Positions 22,160 to 34,146 of a stretch of DNA of 64,000 bases are shown in pieces. The notes beneath the pieces are model-generated. The model searched no databases. It worked only from the letters and a program-made list of their open reading frames with translations, and was not told the origin of the DNA. This DNA comes from Dallia pectoralis (taxonomy: Eukaryota > Chordata > Actinopteri > Esociformes > Umbridae). The position numbers were made by a program, and so were the translations under genes. Position 1 is the stretch's first letter, and each line of letters opens with the position of its first letter. The DNA is taken from NCBI GenBank assembly GCA_029465975.1, contig CM055754.1:5901604-5965603 (forward strand), written 5' to 3'.

Positions 22160-23300
22160 GTGGCAACCTGAAATGGGGTTGGGACGTCCACAACACGGCC
22201 GACGACAGACCTATTGTGTACAGATATATTGTTGACAAACAGGATGTAAAGACTCTTTTCATCAACATGGAGAACTGGATAGAATCATTTATTGTTCAGT
22301 TTCACCTTGTGATGGAGACAATTGTGTCATTGAAGGACAAATGTTCCCTTTAAGATCACGTGCAAATGTTGACTCGTGATAGTCGGAAACGATACGAGAG
22401 GCTTTGGAAACAGCTCTGTTGAGCTATTGTGCCCTCTTTAAAAGGAAATTATTAAACATTTACTTAAATATAAATTATTCAATTGTATAGATACCTGTGG
22501 CTTTTTTTGCACAACTTTAGGAACATTCAAAGCATATACAATTATTTGTGGTGAATATATATATATGTGTGTGTGTTCAATTTATTTCCCCAAAAAGATT
22601 ATGTTTTGTTACTTTTTACAAATAACCACTCCAATACATAAAATCAATAATGCAATGAATTTGACAATACTCAAATAATAAAATATTCGTTTCCTGGAGT
22701 AAGTACTCGAGCAAGCAGTGTAATTAGAACCAGAACAGTATCAGAAGTCGTTTGGACGTATGACTCAAAATTGATCGCCTTATGTCTGGTAGGAGATGCT
22801 TTGATCAAGTAGGCCTAATGGGAGCAGCAGGTATTGGTGGCCACAATATTACAGGGAACCTTGGGAGAAGGATGATCTCCACAGACAGTGACACTAAGAT
22901 GAAAACACACAGAAGTCTGCTACTGTGCATGTCAACTAATGCGAGCAAACCCACAACTGATCCAATTGGTTGGCAGATGGATTATTTGAAAATTACACAT
23001 GGACACAGTGCTTTTGGAGATCTAAATTGTAATATCGAAGCATACCTTCTATGCATTCTACAGAATGAAGAGATTGATTTTTACCCCAGTTTTCTAGCAA
23101 AAACACGTGCGGCCATGGCCTTGCCCTGATAACGTTGTGACAACTTCATTCCAAGCTCATCTTGCCATATCACTGTTACATACATGCTGAAAAGAACACG
23201 CAGTTTCGTTATTGTTAGGAGACACTAAATATACCACAAGGAGTCATTCCAGTTGGATGAGACAAGGCAGGCCAGTCTGACATTGCCTCATCCACCTGTG

Positions 23301-23366
23301 CCTAGCCTAGCCTAGCATAATCTAGCATTCCCTAGCCTAGCATAATGTAGCATTACCTAGCCTAGC
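23301..23366. repeat. CCTAG/CATAA short tandem repeat
   Basis: Two imperfect copies, about 33 bp each, built from CCTAGCCTAGCATAATCTAG and CATT.CCTAG. Confidence 0.85.
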
Positions 23367-23784
23367 CAATTGGTGCCGCCCTTTGGTACCACTAGCATTT
23401 GCTTAGTGTTAGCTCAAGTATAATAACGAAAGCAATAAAAGTATGGGAAATGTACAGAGTGAAAGAAAAAATACTGGCCCAAAATGCCTAGCTGATTTAC
23501 AAAAATATTCTCCCCAGTCTTAAACATTACAACAACACAATGCAATGCAAAATTTGCTTGTGGTTTTTTCAAGGAGTACAAAACCAACGACTACACCATA
23601 ACAGCAAATATCAACATACCCATCTGTGCAGTGCATTTCTTTAGTAATTGTTAAACCTGTGTTAAATGTTTATTGACATTCTTTACTGTTTCAGCAAGAT
23701 AAAATGTCTCGCCGTCCGTAGTAGAACCATGTAGACTTTTCTCTCATCCTTATTGAACATAAATGAAGCCGAGAAATGGCATAC

Positions 23785-23884
23785 CTTGTTGGTGAGAAGC
23801 TGGCACACCTGAGGCACATAGTCAATGAGACAGCCTCCGCTAGGGAATGCTGGGATATGTAGTGCAGAGGAACCTCCTAGGGCG
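23785..23884 (-). CDS. babam2: babam2 internal coding exon (ALGGSSALHIPAF..LLTNK)
   Basis: This 100-bp exon is one base finishing a His codon (..CA|C) plus 33 codons. It starts ALGGSSALHIPAFPSGG, continues CLIDYVPQVC and ends QLLTNK, nearly identical to vertebrate BABAM2/BRE as recalled. The acceptor is catcag at 23886-23885 and the donor is gtat at 23784-23783. It ends in phase 0 and joins directly to the exon at 18239, which starts VQYVIQGYHK. The phase-2 start implies a preceding exon ending ..RIE-CA, which I could not find. A 20-bp minisatellite begins 35 bases upstream of the acceptor. The segment belongs to the C-terminal UEV-like half of the protein. Confidence 0.96.
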
Positions 23885-23918
23885 CTGATGGACAAAAGGA
23901 AAAACAGACTGTTACAGA

Positions 23919-24217
23919 AATGTACGACCCCCCACATCAAATGTACGACCCCCCCATCAAATGTACGACCCACCCATCAAATGTACGACCCACCCATCAA
24001 ATGTACGACCCACCCATCAAATGTACGACCCCCCATCAAATGTACGAACCCCTCCATCAAATGTACGACCCACCCATCAAAAGTACGACCCCCCATCAAA
24101 TGTACGACCCACCCATCAAATGTACGACCCCCCATCAAATGTACGACCCCCATCAAATGTACGACCCCCCATCAAATGTACGATCCACCCATCAAATGTA
24201 CAACCCCCCCCATCAAA
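23919..24217. repeat. 18-21-bp minisatellite, 15 copies, next to a babam2 exon
   Basis: The unit is ATGTACGACCCACCCATCAA with a variable C run. The array begins 35 bases from exon 23785-23884. On the transcript strand it therefore sits just upstream of the branch-point and polypyrimidine zone as G-rich GGGTCGTACATTTGATG repeats. Confidence 0.97.
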
Positions 24218-24637
24218 CACATTCTGTAAGGAGAACCAGTAGCTTTTGAGTGAATCGCACAATCAGCCATGTAACCCAGAGTCAAATAATGGATCGATGT
24301 TAAACCACCTGTGATCAATAAACGGGAACATTTGAGTGTCTCCTCTACATCCAAACATCACACTAGCCTATTTAAAATGTCAGGAAGCACGAGTTGCAAA
24401 GAGGCAAATTATGGAACCTGTCAAACTTCGATGTGCATTTTCCACAAACAGTTTACTCAAAAGTCTTTCGTGTCAAGCAAATATGTAAACTTTAGCCACC
24501 CACACCATGCTGTGCCACAGAGTACAAAAGCTCTACCGACTCCGGCGTGTCCTTGGGTTCAGCCCCACCCTGTGAGTGTTCTCAGGCATGACTGACAGGG
24601 GTGGCGGTTCCAGTTCTTACAAACCCATGCACGAATG

Positions 24638-24669
<32 letters not shown>

Positions 24670-25079
24670 CCTTTTCTGCAGGGAAAGATCAACAAAAGCG
24701 AGACGGCTTATGAAGAAAATCTGGTGGAGGTAGAGAAGGAAAAAGAGTTGCACGCGCACGCGCACGCGCACACGCACACGCACACACAGTTCTACTGTGA
24801 GAGTCAGAGGTCAGGGAAAAAGCTCCAAACACAGCACTGGTGTCTACAATCCACACACGGTTGGGGTGTGTGCATGTCTTCAAATGTGTGCATGTATTTC
24901 TAGTGCAGGCACATTAGCACAACATAACAAATCCCCCTACTAAAAGGCGTGACCACAAACAACTGTCCGTTTCACCAGACCTTCTCCAGACGCAGTCTGA
25001 ACAGGGGATAAATGTATGAACCTGCTAAAAGAGGAGGACATGGGTTTCTGGGTAAAAAAAGCCACCGGATCAGAAGAAA
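24218..25079. other. intron sequence with CA and CG/CA runs
   Basis: (AC)13 at 24637-24664 and a CACGCG/CACACG alternating purine-pyrimidine run at 24750-24788. No gene is seen. Confidence 0.6.
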
Positions 25080-25510
25080 ACGTGACTTGACGGAGGGGGT
25101 CACGGTTCGACCCGAACGACTGCACTAGACCTGGAGGAGACCTCGGGAGGCATCACGTCCCGCCTCATGAGGACCTCCGTGTCCTTGAGCCGTGGGGACA
25201 CCGGGGTCGGCTGGACGGACAGAATCTCATACGCTCAGCACGTTCGTAGCCATCCGCCGTAGCGTTCGGTGGAGGGTGAGCGTTGTGACTCATCCCCCCC
25301 TCGGCTTTTCCCCGTCCTTCTCCTCTGTTTATTAGGTTGTTTCGCGCGTCGACGGCGTCCTCCGCTCTGGTCCTGCGGCGTCGCTCCGCCGGTGATTAGC
25401 GCACGCCTGTTTAATCAGCAGGACCGAACGTCAGCTCGATCCGGTGGTGACTAACCCGGCAACGGTTGTCATGTCGCAACCCAATCGCCCCCCCCCCCCG
25501 CTTTACTGTC
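25080..25510. promoter_or_regulatory. CpG-rich block
   Basis: CpG dinucleotides are visibly denser than in the flanks (for example cgcgcgtcgacggcgtcctc, cgtcgctccgccggtg). The block ends in a poly-C run at 25485-25500. It could be a small CpG island or an intronic regulatory or alternative-promoter region. No recognisable first exon was found. Confidence 0.3.
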
Positions 25511-26325
25511 CCTGGTTGTGGTACTGCAGCACGGCATGCTGGGTAAGATTTGAAACCGTGCTACAACAGTTGTGTGTACCTAAGGCAGTGGCCTAGAGCA
25601 ATTGATCAAGTGCACAACAAAACCTTTCTAACTAAGTCAATATTGTTAGTTAGCGCAGATTCCATCACAGTCCAACAGACGACTTGAGAGCGTGACATTT
25701 TCTCTAGAGACCTGAACTGCCTTCTAGGAGATCTATTTCTCTGCGTACAGATCGTACAGTGCATTTTAGCCAGGAAACTGAAACAGATCAAACTGAACGG
25801 TAGTGGATGTGATTGGCTGGTATTTCAAAAGATTACGACAGCCGACTCTAGCTGGCTATATGAGACAAGACGAGTTACATAGATAAAGTGGATTGGAAAT
25901 ATTCCATGTTTGACTTTTGTCTAGACGCATCCGAGTTAAGTTATGATGTTCTATTTGCCTAGTGAGTGTGTACAGAACATGATATGACTTGTCAACTCTG
26001 GTCTCTGTTTCAAGCGTGTTAGGAGCCAGTTCAACTACAGTTCTGTGTTCACGATTTATACTTTCCAGAATAGTTAATTAAAAGAGCTCCATCTCCCTGT
26101 TTTTCTTATATACGTGGTATACAGTAGCATATACCACAGATATCAGTGAAACAGAATTCAGGATTCAAACCAGCCGGTTTATACATTTGCATATGTAATA
26201 TGAAGGCTTGCTGTACGTTCACTCTGCTAAACAGTATTATAATGAAGAATGTTCAGCTTTTCAGAATGATATGTTCTTTAGACAATGTTTCCCCTCCATC
26301 AACTACAGCTCACATATGTCAGCTC
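25511..26325. other. unique intron sequence
   Basis: No repeat array or exon. A small 8-bp-arm hairpin (gtggtata / tataccac) lies at 26116-26139. Confidence 0.5.
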
Positions 26326-26516
26326 TATATTCACTAAACAATAGGAGTCGCTTGTGACTCCATATTCACTAAACAATAGGAGTCGCTTGTTACTCCATAT
26401 TCACTAAACAATAGGAGTTGCCTGTGACTCCATATTCACTAAACAATAGGAGTCGCTTTTGACTCCATATTCACTAAACAATAGGTGTCGCTTGTGACTC
26501 CATAATCACTAAACAA
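26326..26516. repeat. 35-bp minisatellite, about 5.4 copies
   Basis: TCACTAAACAATAGGAGTCG recurs at 26331, 26366, 26401, 26436, 26471 and, truncated, at 26506. Confidence 0.97.
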
Positions 26517-26523
26517 GGAGACA

Positions 26524-26841
26524 CAACTGAGATGTCGGCGGTGCTGTAACTGACCAACTGAGATGTCAGCGGTGCTGTAACTGACCAACTGAGATGTCAG
26601 CGGTGCTGTAACTGACCAACTGATATGTCAGCGGTGCTGTAACTGACCAACTGATATGTCAGCGGTGCTGTAACTGACCGACTGAAATGTCAGCGGTGCT
26701 GTAACTGACCGACTGAAATGTCAGCGGTGCTGTAACTGACCGACTGAAATGTCAGCGGTGCTGTAACTGACCAACTGAAATGTCAGCCGTGCTGTAATTG
26801 ACCAACTGAGGTTTCAGCGGTGCTGTAACTGACCAACTGAA
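26524..26841. repeat. 31-bp minisatellite, about 10 copies
   Basis: The unit CAACTGAGATGTCAGCGGTG + CTGTAACTGAC repeats every 31 bp. It starts 8 bp after the 35-bp array but is unrelated in sequence. Confidence 0.97.
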
Positions 26842-27329
26842 ATGACAGACAGATCATGTTTGTTTTCAAGGCTCTTCGGAGATGATGATGAAACGATCAG
26901 GATGATTAAATCGTACGGGTCAGACACTGGTCGTAACCGGGCGACTCCCATAGCGTTTCTCAGCGATCGCCAGAACACATTGTGGGAGGCGGTTCCGAGG
27001 AAACCGTGGAAGCTCATCATCAGATTCATCACGTCCGACAATCTCTTACTGGCAGGCCTTGTTTATAAACTGAGCACTGTGTGGTTGCTTTACGCAACAT
27101 GTCGGCTGTGACCGCTTCCCTGCACAGATGTTCTGCAACTTAACCAATTGTGGTGTAGCTGCGATCTAATGTCCCTCATGATATATAAGGAACACTCCCA
27201 ACTGTCCACTATGGGCGCTCTGATGTCCCTTCATGTCACGTAGTCTCAATAAGATGCAACTTTAAACCAACACCACTGATGCCACAGTCCTGCCAACATA
27301 GACATCTGATTTAATAAAAACAAGGCCGT

Positions 27330-27860
27330 CGGATGCATTTGGCGCATTCGATTAATGCCATGATCCCCCAGCTCTCTGTGTTGAGAGGTGCCTTTCTAAG
27401 AGCTCCCGCTAGTATTGTGGAAGCCCTAGAGCAACCACGCCGAGTATTATCGGCGTGCTCCTGTAATCTACACGCGACAATGACCGCTACAAAGCGGCTC
27501 GCGATAACGAGGACAAAATGCTCGGGCTGTAAAAAGTCCGTCCGCCCACACAGCCGACTAAGAATAACCTCGCGCCATTCAAATGGAAATGCAGACGGGG
27601 GGGTGGGGTTGGACGCAGAACGGCGAACGCACCAGTAGATTAGCGGATTCGTCACTCACGCTCGTTGATTGAGCCCGTGAACAAAGGGGCTTGTGATTGC
27701 CATTGTGACGGCACACGCCTCAAACCGCACATTAAACGGCGGCTGATTAGTCACTAGCCTCCGACGCCGCTACGTGAACCCGGCACAAATGGAATAAAGA
27801 CGTCTCTTGTCAGGACGCCTGTCGACGCACGTCCTGTCCGTTCGACCCGAAACGCCAGCA
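27330..27860. promoter_or_regulatory. CpG-rich candidate regulatory block
   Basis: CpGs are dense (ctcgcgataacg, cggcgaacgc, gacgccgctacg). Possible sites include an AACAAAG SOX-type word (27680) and TGATTAG/ATTAG cores. Open frames of about 100 codons on both strands reflect the absence of TA-rich stops, not a known protein. Function is unproven. Confidence 0.3.
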
Positions 27861-28680
27861 GCTCTAGGTCACTGAAGAATTTGCTGTGGTACTAAATGTT
27901 TGTATCTGGATTCCGTGCGAGTTTTTGAATGCGAAAACAGTGGGATTAATTGTGGCAAACAGCTGCAAAAAAAGGTTACACACATAAAGGTCTGACTGCC
28001 AAGGGCATACGAGTTGGGGGGTATGCCTTCTCCCTTATCCCACAAAATGCAAGAAATATAAAACCTCTTCCGATCAGTATCACAAACCCTCCTACGCCCT
28101 TAGTGACTGCAAGATCCAGTGAGAGCTTTTAAAGGTGAATTAAAAAATAGAACTCCCTTTCCATTGAATTGGCAAGCTTGCGTCACGGCAACAGAGAAAG
28201 CAGCAAGAGGAAATGAGCAGTCCAACTCGCACTGAATTGAGAAGTGATGTTGTTGAATTAAGTTCATATCGAGGGTAAGACACACAGGCTTCATATCACC
28301 ACCCACCTGAAGCCCCAATAACATGTGACGTTGTTGAAGTCACAGACTCTCCAGTCATTGTGTGTGTGTTGGGGGGTGGGGGGTGGCAGGTGGTGTAGTG
28401 AGTGTGTTGGTAACCCTTCCTTAGGGATCGGGTCGGTAATTTCTCCAATAGACGTCATGCGTGTCATTATCATTCCAAGGCAGTGAGCGGTCTTCACCAT
28501 ATGTGACGTGTACAGTATCTCCTTGTGTTTAGATCACATGGTCTATATGAGGGATCTCTGACTGTGACTCGCTAACTCATTACGTGGTCTCAATATGCCT
28601 GATATTAACCATTTAAGTTAGCATTGACGTGGCTGTTTGGAGTTCAGGGGGTGGCAACATTCATGACAGAGAGATAAACA

Positions 28681-28907
28681 GAACCCTGGTACGGAACCCA
28701 TGGTACGGAACCCATGGTACGGAACCCTGGTACGGAACCCATGGTACGGAACCCATGGTACGGAACCCTGGTACGGAACCCTGGTACGGAACCCTGGTAC
28801 GGAAACCTGGAAAGAACCCCTGGTGAAAACCTCTGGTGCAAACCCCTGGTGAGAACCCCTGGTACCGAAACCCTGGTACCAAAACCCTGGTACCGAAACC
28901 CTGGTGT
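28681..28907. repeat. 13-15-bp minisatellite (GGTACGGAACCC)
   Basis: About 16 copies of GGTACGGAACCC(A)T. They degenerate toward the right end into GGTGAAAACC and GGTACCGAAACCC variants. Confidence 0.96.
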
Positions 28908-31269
28908 AGTGGCAACAACCAACCCTCCCACAACTAAAATGTGTCACCAGTTCCCATTAGTATAACCACAGCCCTGCTTTTAGACCACCAGCACAGCACT
29001 TTTGCCCTTTTCCTCAGGCTACGTTTTGGCACTTGTGACACACCCCTGGCCTGACAAACACCCTCATTACGTGTTCATTGGTTTGTCAGTTCCATTCCAA
29101 TTTATCCCAGCGAACTGTTACAGTGCGCTAGCAGTACCCTGGTGGAACGGGGCGGTGGTGAGACCGGTGTCTCATTAAGAGCTGAAAGAAAAGGTCAAAA
29201 ATGAATTGGGAATTAGGAAGAATGTGACATTCTGATCTCTCCTCATCACTTCTGGGGATCAGAAACGAGGCAGAATTCACACAGACAAAACTCTGTGTTT
29301 ATAAAATTTCAACAGTTTTGGGTTCGGGTTACACTGAGCCATTCAGAAAATGTACAGGGACAAAATCACAGAATCAAGAGACTTAAATAGGTTTATTTTG
29401 TTGATTAAACTTTGTAGGGAATTCTTGGGTAAATCCATTAATTTACACATGTTCATCATCACAAAATGCGTGAAACAGAAACTGTATTTTTTTAATGGTA
29501 TTATTAACTATTATATATACCTTTTTACTTCCTGAAACTGCAATGGCCCTCTGTGTGTGTGTGTGTCCTTCTGTTTTTGCACATGTGTGTTTGAGGTGCA
29601 TGAGTACTGTATGTTTACACTGTGTGCAGCCGTTAGCACTTACGGTTATGATAACAGTACGGTGGAGAGACGGGCATACACAAAAACCTTGAAGAAATGT
29701 TAACTACAAAGTAGCCTTTATACCAGTCTTTTACAAACTGAATTCTGATCTCTTCCATGAAGCTCCTAAATTGTGAAAAGCCAGAAGGTCACATCTCGTA
29801 AAATACTCCTGAGAACTTTGTGGGAATTGTGGCTATTGTACTCACGCTAAAGTTGATTTGTCAAAGCTTCACACAGAGCAAAGACCTGCTTGGTCCACCA
29901 GGGACCTTAATTCCATGTCGATGGTGAGGTTGCGGTCAGGGATAGAATTACCTCCTCCACATTGGGGAACTCACACAACTGTTTGGAGGGTGGACAAAAA
30001 AAGAATAATATCAACACCTAACTGTGCACTAAGATCAAGGAGCAAACAAGGAGTAGGGTGAAAATGTGCCTTCAGACCAGCTCCAATCACTCTAAAATTC
30101 CTGAATTGGGTGTAGTGAGATACGGTATTCTTTTTGTAGAAGACAAGCAGTTCTTTAAGAAATGGAGGCGGAAATCTAGTTTGCGCTCCAGAACTTCTCC
30201 CTAAGGTCCAACTTCTCATGCAGGTCCAATGTCATTAACGTCCTGGAATACTGGAACATCATAACAGATTTTGTTTTGCACCTTTAGTGTACCTTGCATA
30301 TAAAAACAGCCCTATTTTTCTTGGCCGTTAGATGACAACGCAGAGCAATCATCGGACCCAATCACACTCACACAAGTAAAGCATTTTTGTGCATTGGCCT
30401 TAGATACAAGTTATTTCCAAATGGCAACCTTGCCATATGTTTTTGCTTTGCAAGAATCACGACATTGACTTTTTGTTGTCATTTAGCAATATCCGCGACG
30501 CAACCACAGTATTGCCCTTGACCACTTCGCCTTCTTGGAGTTGTTTTGAAAACGAAAAATATCTATTAGTCGTATTATAAGTGCTAATTGTCAGAGACCT
30601 CTTTATTTCGCTCACACATATGTACGGCTAAATGGCGCTCAACTAAACGTGACCTCTGCAGCCTGTAATTAAAATGTCCTTTTTGGTGTTTCCGTCATTT
30701 CGCCCAGCCTCTCTACGTGTTCAGTGTGTTCAGTGTGCCTCTGGCCATGCTAAGTAGGCAGCTGCCTCATCATATGAGCCCAGGCACATCACTGGGGCTC
30801 GTAACTACGGCTACGAGAGACTACAACAAAAGACTGCGAAGAACCGGAAGCTTTTACATTGCCTCAAGAGCACAAACACAATAATGCTACCTGATGTGAC
30901 GCAGACAAAAATCCATATCCCAGATAAATGCCATAGTTGATGCGATAACGCTAATTATATCCGTAACATTAAGGTGATGCATACCATTAACTATTTACCT
31001 CAGCCCTCCTTAAATGTCACTCATCACCTGGTAAAGTATAAACCTGGAACTAGTCAAATGTAACACCTCTACTAGTGAAGGATCAGCCCTGCCTTAGTCA
31101 ATAGCATCAAACTGAGCCATTATTGGTTGTCTGCATAGCATGTATTTATACAGCGAAAATCATATTTTTCCTGTTTTTTTTCTGTGTGTTTTAATACATT
31201 ATTGAAATCATTATGACATTACAGAGGTGGTATAGAACAGTGGATGACAGAATGAAGGGTGGGAGCGGG
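28908..31269. other. unique intron sequence
   Basis: No exon or transposon recognised. The stretch 30590-30720 (cctgtaattaaaatgtcc and neighbours) has an even, non-repetitive composition and might be a conserved element, which cannot be tested here. Confidence 0.4.
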
Positions 31270-31745
31270 GTAGATGTGTATAGCCAGTAGACGTGTGTAG
31301 CCAGTAGACGTGTGTAGCCAGTAGACGTGTGTAGCCAGCAGACGTGTGTAGCCAGCAGACGTGTGTAGCCAGCAGACGTGTGTAGCCAGCAGACGTGTGT
31401 AGCCAGTAGACGTGTGTAGCCAGCAGACGTGTGTAGCCAGTAGACGTGTGTAGCCAGCAGACGTGTGTAGCCAGCAGACGTGTGTAGCCAGCAGACGTGT
31501 GTAGCCAGTAGACGTGTGTAGCCAGTAGACGTGTGTAGCCAGCAGACGTGTGTAGCCAGTAGACGTGTGTAGCCAGTAGACGTGTGTAGCCAGCAGACGT
31601 GTGTAGCCAGCAGACGTGTGTAGCCAGCAGACGTGTGTAGCCAGCAGACGTGTGTAGCCAGCAGACGTGTGTAGCCAGTAGACGCGTGTAGCCAGTAGAC
31701 GCGTGTAGCCAGTAGACGTGTGTAGCCAGTAGACGTGTATAGCTA
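31270..31745. repeat. 17-bp minisatellite, about 27-28 copies
   Basis: The unit AGCCAG(T/C)AGACGTGTGT has an exact 17-bp period. One T/C site splits the copies into two types arranged in blocks. Two copies near the right end carry ACGCGTGT. Confidence 0.98.
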
Positions 31746-33087
31746 GAACGACGAGGACCGTATAATTTTCTGCCTGCTTTTAAACCTGATTAATTTCATT
31801 CCACTCGGGGAGACTACATCCAAAAAATCAATCACAATACTGCAATTGCGATTTTGTCATTAAAGCTATACCCTGTTGTTTTTAAACAGCGCCTTACACG
31901 GAAACTACACATAAAATGGATTGAACAGTTGATTGGGCTTGCTGTTTCCTATTGTTGAGACAACAGCATGCAGGTTCATGTAAAAACATCCACTTTTATG
32001 CTTTGGAAATTCATATATCTGATGGGACTGAGTAAAAGGCGGATGGACCATGTCTGTGACTCTGGCTCTCATTGTTAGCTCATACTGCTAGCCAAACATT
32101 CTGTTCATGTTTACACTTCCTGTTATAAAGGCAGTGCACACAGCATTATGGGTAACCGTACATTAGTTCAGGATTGATACCTGACTAGGGAAAGATTGAG
32201 AAGGTGACATTTCACTAGTGAATGGCTGATACTTGACCAGAAGATGGATGTATTGATAAGAACGGGTGATATTTGACCAGGTAAAGACTGGGCAACAAGT
32301 GACTAAGGCAGGATTGGGAGTTGACCAAGAAAGAGGGGAAAGCCAGAGACGAGAAATACAGTTCCTACTAGGTTGACAAACACGTGCAACTCTGACTGAC
32401 TGTTTTAGGGTGAAATATAATGCGGCAGGTTTAAGCAAATATAACTGCTCCCTGACCTACCATATATAGTAAGAATATCAATATATTATCATGTTACGCA
32501 GACGCACGAGAGGAGGGCAGAATACACATGTTCTGCCAATCCATAATTTGTTCAATGGCTGAAATAACCATCTCCCTTTTCACTATAAATGACTGCATGC
32601 TGTGAATATGTAAAAAGAGCATATTCCAGCATGTACGTTTACTGTGTATCTATAAAAGGCACGTCTGAATAACAACAATGGACGATTCAAGTTCTTCCTG
32701 TAGCGCACGTCAAAATCCCAAGGACTTCTCCTCGCCGTCAATTAAAGAGGCACAACAGAAAGCCCATCCGCAGCATGTGACTGGCAGTGTCGACGTAAAG
32801 TGAACACAGACACATAGGAGTAGCCAGCTTAAAGAACGAGTTTTGGGAGTTTGACAACGGAACGCAAAGGGGTTAATTGAAACAGAGACTTGCGGGTGCC
32901 GTTTGGTATGCATCTGCAGCAAACATGAAAAAAGTTAAAGGCAGTTACGCAAGTCAAGGCTGACTGGATGTTTGTTACAATCGACTTCCTGTCATTGCGC
33001 AAAAGCTAGTTATCAATTACACAATTGCTAGGTGGCGACATCCGTGCAAACTAATGTACAAATGAGGGTACCGTAGCTATGCATCTA
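31746..33087. other. unique intron sequence
   Basis: No coding or repeat feature beyond short low-complexity words. The 91-codon minus-strand frame at 32163-32438 has no recognisable domain. Confidence 0.45.
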
Positions 33088-33198
33088 CAGTGGATATTAA
33101 AGTGGAGAAAGTACTGACATGATTCATCTGTCTCTCATTCTTTCACATCACAAAACCTGGCATATTAACAGGGGTGTGTAGACATTGTATGTCCACTG
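33088..33198. mobile_element. Tc1/mariner-derived MITE (111 bp)
   Basis: Ends are CAGTGGATATTAAA and TGTATGTCCACTG, inverted over CAGTGGA-AT, flanked by TA at 33086-33087 and 33199-33200. The right part (cacatcacaaaacctggcat, gggtgtgtagac) matches the right end of the fragment at 56674-57119. Confidence 0.75.
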
Positions 33199-33268
33199 TA
33201 TGTATAGGCAAATACGTGGGAGTCAGTAGAGTAGCTATGATATTTCACTGGAACCGCTGGTTTGTTAG

Positions 33269-33323
33269 AGGAGAGAGAGACAGAGACAGAGACAGAGACA
33301 GAGACAGAGACAGAGACAGAGAC

Positions 33324-33361
<38 letters not shown>
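33269..33361. repeat. (GAGACA)n then (GA)n microsatellite
   Basis: About 11 AGAGAC hexamers followed by about 15 GA units. A second (GA)n lies at 33450-33476. Confidence 0.97.
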
Positions 33362-33364
<3 letters not shown>

Positions 33365-33978
33365 AAACATCATAGCTGTGAGGGGGCTAGGCATTCCTAG
33401 GTTGGCGCGGATTAACTTAGATCCTAGAGCTACAGTGGCCAACTGTGCTGAGAGAGAGAGAGAGAGAGAGAGAGAAAGAAAAGGAAGAGGTAGAAAAGAG
33501 CGATATCAAACATTTTAGGAGATGGAAGAGAAGAAACAAGCTGAGAGGAAAGCTGAGGAGGAGAGGAAAGAAGAGCCCTACTATGTCATTTTCCTTCACT
33601 CTTTCTCTCTCTCCGTCTCTTTCTCTCTCAGAGCGACCTTGCTTGTTTATAGTAGCGGCTCTCGGCTCTTCTTTTAAGACCCACTCACTTTCTCTGTCCC
33701 TTTGAGGCTTTGCCAGTAAGACTGACTGGAAGGTGATAGAGAGAATAAGGCAGGGAGAAGGAAGAGGAGTAAGGGAGGAGGTTTAGGACAAATGGAGACC
33801 GGAATGAAAGGGAAAGGTGAAACATGGGTTCTCAACACGACATAGAACCCTAACACCTCACTATTAACCCAACACAAAATACCTAACCTTTACCCAAACT
33901 TCTAACAACTACCCTGAACCTACTTTAACCATAATTCTAACACCCAATCCAAAAGCAGCCTTTCTAGATTGGCAAAAA

Positions 33979-34146
33979 GATAGGACTATAGATAGGTCAG
34001 CACATAGATAGGACTATAGATAGGTCAGCACATAGATAGGACTATAGATAGGTCAGCACATAGATAGGTCAGCACATAGATAGGACTATAGATAGGTCAG
34101 CACATAGATAGGACTATAGATAGGTCAGCACATAGATAGGTCAGCA
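33979..34146. repeat. 28-bp minisatellite with 18-bp short units
   Basis: The unit is GATAGGACTATAGATAGG + TCAGCACATA. Some units lack one GATAGGACTA half, giving mixed 28- and 18-bp spacing. Confidence 0.93.

Larger units (their letters stand above)
18240..23784 (-). other. babam2: babam2 intron (about 5.5 kb)
   Basis: A GT-AG intron joining phase-0 exons. It holds two minisatellites (20119-20390 and 21045-21382), TG runs and a small CCTAG-type repeat, all listed separately. Positions 18240-19970, 20391-21044, 21383-22120 and 22160-23300 otherwise look like unique sequence with no gene I can support. Confidence 0.85.

Noticed and set aside
22782..23129. 115-codon plus-strand frame
   Set aside because: No recognised domain, no splice or promoter context, antisense to babam2, and composition like its surroundings. 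Kept as chance unless transcripts exist.
25100..25125. tRNA B-box-like ggttcgaccc
   Set aside because: No matching A box or cloverleaf arms at the right spacing.
25155..25200. Candidate for the missing babam2 exon (cctccgtgtccttgag resembles the antisense of an EDTE segment)
   Set aside because: Translation in all minus-strand frames does not continue into BABAM2-like sequence and splice sites are absent.
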